DNA of 9,889 bases from assembly GCA_947303695.1 (NCBI GenBank), contig CAMYYX010000063.1:1-9889 (forward strand), read 5' to 3'. The position numbers and the translations under genes were made by a program. Of the stretch, positions 6,819 to 9,889 are shown piece by piece; within the stretch, counting starts at the first letter, position 1; every line of letters begins with the position of its first letter. The notes below the pieces were generated by a model, which had not been told where the DNA came from, ran no database searches, and worked only from the letters and a program-made list of their open reading frames with translations. This DNA comes from an uncultured Prevotellaceae bacterium. GTDB taxonomy: Bacteria > Bacteroidota > Bacteroidia > Bacteroidales > Bacteroidaceae.

Positions 6819-7634
6819 TTAAAAATCTATCTTGTATCCTAATCCTACCAAATGTCCGTTCACCTCGTCGTCATCGTTTTCTGTGTTGTAGCGATAATAG
6901 AGTGACAACTTGTTCTTTTTGTTAATTTTGAAATCATACCCACCAATGAATTTCCATTTATTTACATGATAATTCAAACCACAGCCATACTCGACAGAAG
7001 CAAATATATCAATCGGGTAACCTTTGATATCATAAGAGGCTGATAGTCTGGAACGAAGAATGGTTTGATCCTTGTGGCCTTTTGATGTAGGGTCCGGCTT
7101 CGCATACAGTTCATCATCGTCGTTGAATCTCCATTTCGTGCGTCCTATTGAATCCACCTCACAAAAATGGGTGTACTGGAAGGTTTCCTTCAAACCAAAC
7201 GACCAACGTTTATTGGGTGCATAACTTGCAGACAAACTGATGTTGGTACGATGTCTGTTGCGCCAATAACTATCTGTCTCGTTGTATGCATAGGTAACCG
7301 AATTATCAGCCTCCAGGACGTATTTGTCTGTTTTTATTTCTGTTTCAGCAAGACGATATGTCCACAAATAGTCAAACCCTGCACTTGCCTTTACAGAGAA
7401 CTTCTTATCCAAAGACTGATACAAACGATAGGACAATCCAGCGCCAAGCACAAAACGATCCATTCGCTCTGCATTATCTTGTGTACGCATGCTTCCTTCC
7501 AACTCTAATTTCAACCCACGATACAACTTGGCTTCGCCTGCAACACTTAACTCATAACCAAAGTCGTCGCTTTGAGCTGATGCATATTGAAAAGATGCAA
7601 CAGCCAGTAATCCTATCACAAACCTTTTAATCAT
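6819..7634 (-). CDS. Outer-membrane beta-barrel protein, DUF2490-like
   Basis: With the start at ATG 7634 the protein has 271 residues. It begins with a good signal peptide (MIKRFVIGLLAVASFQYASA|Q). An in-frame ATG further upstream (7739) would add 35 residues with no signal character inside the preceding gene, so 7634 is preferred. The mature part is a run of alternating amphipathic beta strands with aromatic girdles and Asn/Asp/Lys-rich loops, for example SYRLYQSLDKKFSVKASAGF, RNRHRTNISLSASYAP, RSRLSASYDI and KLSLYYRYNT. It ends in ...LGYKIDF with a terminal Phe, a common beta-barrel assembly signal. Spacing and the R-x-R strands resemble DUF2490 (PF10677), though the family call is less sure than the barrel topology. 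The start overlaps the DUF4956 stop by 8 nt (ATGATTAA), implying coupled translation. It could be the outer-membrane pore or anchor of the cassette. Confidence 0.8.
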   Translation of the reverse strand: MIKRFVIGLLAVASFQYASAQSDDFGYELSVAGEAKLYRGLKLELEGSMRTQDNAERMDRFVLGAGLSYRLYQSLDKKFSVKASAGFDYLWTYRLAETEIKTDKYVLEADNSVTYAYNETDSYWRNRHRTNISLSASYAPNKRWSFGLKETFQYTHFCEVDSIGRTKWRFNDDDELYAKPDPTSKGHKDQTILRSRLSASYDIKGYPIDIFASVEYGCGLNYHVNKWKFIGGYDFKINKKNKLSLYYRYNTENDDDEVNGHLVGLGYKIDF

Positions 7635-8334
7635 AGTTCTTTGGCATTTTACGTAATGTATCGTCGTTATCCGTATTATCATCTTCGGTGTAGTACACCT
7701 TGATGAGTGCCATGTCCTTGAGGAAGTCAAGAGAGCCAATAGCCACTTCCTTGATATTGAGACCTGTTCGCTGTTTCAAGTCTTCGATTAATTCGTTACG
7801 CTTATCAGGAGAAATCAGGTCGATTTTATCGTATTTAATATATTTCGTGCTAAGACTTGTAACCCATTTCCCTCCTTCAGCTATCCATATTACAGCAATA
7901 AAGAGGAAGTTAGTTACCAACAGCTCAATCATAGATGTGAGTTCTGGAGCAAAAAATTCGGGATGTTTGTCGGAGATATCTGCAGTCCAAGCCAAACCGT
8001 TGATTGCTGCCAGTGAAATAATCAGGAACAGATAGGTCATCTCACGAATAGGAACAGACTCTGTTCTATAACGCATGATACAGAAAATAGCGAAAAGACC
8101 CATCGCAATACCAGTCTTCAATTTAGCATCTCCCATCAAGTGGATCAGCATGAAGATTCCAAATCCCACCAAAATATATGTAAAGAAGAAGTCTACCCGC
8201 CTACTCTTAGGGAAATAAAACTTACGGGCTATGATTACTGTGAATAATGTGTTAACGATGAGTCTGAATAGCAGATCAAGAAGTCTGCAATAGTCGCTAG
8301 TTATCAGCGAAAAAAAGTCATTGATAGATTCCAT
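7627..8334 (-). CDS. DUF4956 multi-pass inner-membrane protein
   Basis: The 235-residue protein has four to five predicted membrane segments (about 18-37, 49-68, 73-87, 100-115 and 133-152) and a soluble C-terminal tail (about 160-235). The hallmark of DUF4956 (PF16316) is present: GLFAIFCIMRYRTESVPIREMTYLFLII (79-106), with a charged RYRTE...REMTY loop between two hydrophobic segments. The tail segment PDKRNELIEDLKQRTGLNI followed by SLDFLKDMALIKVYY looks like the small alpha/beta domain usual in the family. The biochemical role of DUF4956 is unknown. The family is often encoded next to VTC-domain polymerases, as here (33 nt downstream), which suggests it is the membrane partner, perhaps a channel or regulator. 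That is inference. Its 3' end overlaps the next gene by 8 nt. Confidence 0.9.
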   Translation of the reverse strand: MESINDFFSLITSDYCRLLDLLFRLIVNTLFTVIIARKFYFPKSRRVDFFFTYILVGFGIFMLIHLMGDAKLKTGIAMGLFAIFCIMRYRTESVPIREMTYLFLIISLAAINGLAWTADISDKHPEFFAPELTSMIELLVTNFLFIAVIWIAEGGKWVTSLSTKYIKYDKIDLISPDKRNELIEDLKQRTGLNIKEVAIGSLDFLKDMALIKVYYTEDDNTDNDDTLRKMPKNYD

Positions 8335-8367
8335 TTTGAGGTTTTTATTTTTTAGTTATTAATGCCT

Positions 8368-9177
8368 TTAATTAAATGATGATTGTCCATTCGTCCACTC
8401 ACGTTCATCCTGGTTGATCTTTGCCAATTTACGAACTTTAGCCTTAAAGTTATTCTGCTTCAATCCTGGGTCGGTCCACACCATTCCTATACAGCATTTA
8501 CTGAATCCTGTAGGATGGATATGCAAGTCCCGAAGAAGTGAGCAAATCGGAGAATAAACGTTTCCATCGCGTTTCAACTCAATAATCACGAGTTGGTCGC
8601 TATCGGCATCATTAGCCGTCTCAAAGTTATGGAAACGGATATTGTAGTCAATTGTCAGTCGTTCAGTCTTTGCTTTATTGACTAATGTGATGCGGTCGAA
8701 AAGGTTCTGGACAACTTGATGCATAGACAAAAATGACATACCAGTCTTCTTTTGAACCAGTTCTTGTGCGCCTTCTGCCGTTTGCGACTGCTCAAGCGAT
8801 GGTACTTGGATACGTTTCTTTTTCGTTCGACCGTGATTATTCTTTTTCTTCACCTCCAGAAATGTCAAGTCACCACTGGAAAGATAAGTCCTCACCCTCA
8901 CCTTTGTACGTCTTGCCCTCTTATTGTGGTGCATCATGTACATGGTATGTTCATCTGTGTCGAAATAAGTTGTACGATAAGGACAAATCGTTGTAGTGCC
9001 GATTGTCTGTACATAATACTTGTCTTGAACTAACTGCAATAGTTCAATCAGTTGACGTTTCGTCGCTACATATTTCGTGTCCAAACGATTCATTAGTTTT
9101 ATTGACTCCATCTGCTCCAATGTAATTGGAGGAAGAGTGTCAAGCAAAGCCTGAATCTTTATATCTTTATCGTCCAT
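8368..9177 (-). CDS. VTC-type polyphosphate polymerase domain protein
   Basis: The 269-residue protein is a stand-alone VTC domain (PF09359), the tunnel-shaped catalytic fold of yeast Vtc4, which makes inorganic polyphosphate from ATP. Residues expected of a working tunnel are visible: N30-R31-x-D-x-K35-Y near the start, YFDT (71-74), K92-V-R94-V-R96, the strand FLEVKKK (E108, K110), a basic patch KKK (119-121), DR at 161-162, ERLTID (E172, R173, D177), IIELKRDG (E200, K202) and GFSKCC (S226, K227). It has no membrane segment, SPX domain or signal peptide, so it should be cytosolic and may dock on the DUF4956 protein encoded next. It is the first gene of the minus-strand series and has its own candidate promoter. 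Activity on ATP is inferred from conserved residues; related VTC/CYTH folds can act on other triphosphates. Confidence 0.92.
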   Translation of the reverse strand: MDDKDIKIQALLDTLPPITLEQMESIKLMNRLDTKYVATKRQLIELLQLVQDKYYVQTIGTTTICPYRTTYFDTDEHTMYMMHHNKRARRTKVRVRTYLSSGDLTFLEVKKKNNHGRTKKKRIQVPSLEQSQTAEGAQELVQKKTGMSFLSMHQVVQNLFDRITLVNKAKTERLTIDYNIRFHNFETANDADSDQLVIIELKRDGNVYSPICSLLRDLHIHPTGFSKCCIGMVWTDPGLKQNNFKAKVRKLAKINQDEREWTNGQSSFN

Positions 9178-9236
9178 TATTTACTTTATATGCTTCTATG
9201 TCAGAACAAACGGAAACAAATCCGCACTATTCGATG

Positions 9237-9244
9237 CAAATTTA
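9237..9244 (-). promoter_or_regulatory. Candidate Bacteroidetes -7 promoter element for the VTC cassette
   Basis: Read on the minus strand this is TAAATTTG, a perfect match to the Bacteroidetes sigma-ABfr -7 consensus TAnnTTTG. It lies about 60 nt upstream of the VTC-domain ATG. No good TTTG-type -33 element is present at the expected distance; the region there is AT-rich (TTATT on the minus strand). It is the only promoter-like site I found above the five-gene cassette. Confidence 0.5.
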
Positions 9245-9250
9245 GGCTTT

Positions 9251-9265
9251 TTATTTAATAAATAA
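9251..9265. promoter_or_regulatory. AT-rich palindrome in the divergent promoter region
   Basis: TTATTTA-A-TAAATAA is a perfect 7+7 inverted repeat around one base. It falls in the spacer just upstream of the minus-strand -7 box, where an operator could control the cassette. In such AT-rich DNA a palindrome of this size can arise by chance, so support is weak. Confidence 0.2.
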
Positions 9266-9327
9266 GGTATTTTCAGCATATTTTTACATAATTTGGCAAA
9301 CTTTTTTATTATTAAACGAATTATTTT

Positions 9328-9335
9328 TATCTTTG
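9328..9335 (+). promoter_or_regulatory. Candidate -7 promoter element for hflX
   Basis: TATCTTTG matches the Bacteroidetes -7 consensus TAnnTTTG exactly and ends 22 nt before the hflX ATG, implying a short leader. A T-rich tract at about 9302-9308 sits where a weak -33 element would be. This divergent arrangement separates hflX transcription from the minus-strand cassette. Confidence 0.55.
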
Positions 9336-9357
9336 CAGTGTTTTTTAAAATCGCTAA

Positions 9358-9889
9358 ATGAAAGAATTTGTAATATCGGAAGTAAAGGTAGAAACGGCAG
9401 TTATCGTTGGATTGATTACTCCTTACCAGAACGAACGTAAAACGAAAGAATACCTTGACGAGTTGGAATTTCTTGCTGATACTGCTGGTGCGAAAGTGAT
9501 CAAACGATTTACCCAGAAAGTGAACGGCCCTAATAGCGTGACATACATCGGAACTGGTAAGTTGGCAGAAATCAAACAGTTCATCAAAGATGAAGAAGAT
9601 GCGGAACGCGAGGTGGGCATGGTCATCTTTGATGATGAATTAAGCGCCAAGCAAATCCGCAACATCGAACATGAACTACAAATAAAGATACTTGACCGTA
9701 CTTCCCTTATTCTTGATATCTTCGCCATGAGAGCCCAAACCGCAACAGCGAAGACACAAGTGGAATTGGCACAATACAAATACATGTTACCTCGACTCAC
9801 CAGACTATGGACACACTTGGAACGTCAACGTGGTGGTAGTGTGGGACTAAGAGGACCTGGAGAAACTCAGTTGGAAATGGACCAACGTA
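9358..9889 (+). CDS. hflX: Ribosome-associated GTPase HflX (5' part, cut by window edge)
   Basis: HflX is a GTPase that binds the large ribosomal subunit and helps split stalled or hibernating ribosomes, notably after stress. The first 177 codons are present in one open frame running off the right edge; the G domain lies beyond the window. The N-terminal HflX domain is unmistakable: YIGTGKLAEI (63-72), FDDELSAKQIRNIE (91-104), ILDRTSLILDIFAMRA (111-126), TQVELAQYKYMLPRL (133-147), and the glycine-rich GGSVGLRGPGETQLEMDQR (159-177) that leads into the G domain. The ATG at 9358 gives the usual short N-terminal extension and follows a TAnnTTTG promoter at a sensible distance. It is transcribed away from the VTC cassette, so shared regulation is not implied. 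Confidence 0.97.
   Translation, partial: MKEFVISEVKVETAVIVGLITPYQNERKTKEYLDELEFLADTAGAKVIKRFTQKVNGPNSVTYIGTGKLAEIKQFIKDEEDAEREVGMVIFDDELSAKQIRNIEHELQIKILDRTSLILDIFAMRAQTATAKTQVELAQYKYMLPRLTRLWTHLERQRGGSVGLRGPGETQLEMDQR

Noticed and set aside
7635..7739. Upstream in-frame start adding 35 residues to the outer-membrane barrel protein
   Set aside because: The extension overlaps the DUF4956 coding region in another frame, lacks any signal-peptide character and would bury the clear signal peptide that begins at 7634.
9423..9800. 125-codon minus-strand open frame over hflX
   Set aside because: The plus strand encodes a continuous, strongly recognisable HflX N-terminal domain; the minus frame is a Ser-rich shadow.

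Overview
The window looks like a chromosomal segment from a Bacteroidetes bacterium, most likely Prevotellaceae (Prevotella/Segatella-like). The evidence is the TAnnTTTG-type -7 promoter elements, A-rich leaders in place of strong Shine-Dalgarno sites, signal peptides ending just before Gln (HA|Q, SA|Q), a Bacteroidetes-style MetRS, and small secreted proteins that share a 'L-x-DI-x-x-(I/L)TF ... I-x-x-I-x-S-I-T-F' N-terminal module. This assignment rests on reading the proteins, not on a database search.

Layout: (1) 1-772 has no convincing gene. It holds short palindromic and 22-bp periodic elements, a 21-codon signal-peptide-like ORF that may be a gene fossil, and a long imperfect palindrome at about 559-727 resembling a degenerate MITE. 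(2) 773-5051 carries four minus-strand genes in a tight head-to-tail series. In transcription order these are pyrH (UMP kinase), metG (methionyl-tRNA synthetase), a small hotdog-fold acyl-CoA thioesterase and dprA; gaps are 9, 3 and 1 nt. (3) 5061-9177 carries five more minus-strand genes directly upstream. In transcription order they are a VTC-type polyphosphate polymerase domain protein, a DUF4956 inner-membrane protein, a DUF2490-like outer-membrane beta-barrel, a small secreted protein with two near-identical dockerin-type calcium-binding repeats, and a secreted Cthe_2159-type beta-helix protein. Gaps are 33, -8, 27 and 12 nt, and the last of these genes lies 9 nt from pyrH. (4) 9178-9357 is a divergent intergenic region with a candidate promoter on each strand. 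(5) 9358-9889 is the 5' part of hflX on the plus strand, cut by the window edge.

The most interesting part is the five-gene cassette. It spans the envelope in order: a cytosolic polymerase-like enzyme, a multi-pass membrane protein with a cytosolic tail, an outer-membrane barrel, and two secreted binding proteins. As I recall, VTC-domain and DUF4956 proteins also co-occur with CotH-kinase and Cthe_2159-type proteins in Firmicutes, but no CotH gene is visible here. I infer a system that makes and/or moves an anionic polymer across the envelope and displays or anchors something at the surface. No function is demonstrated. All nine minus-strand genes could be one transcription unit, which would place housekeeping genes behind the accessory cassette.
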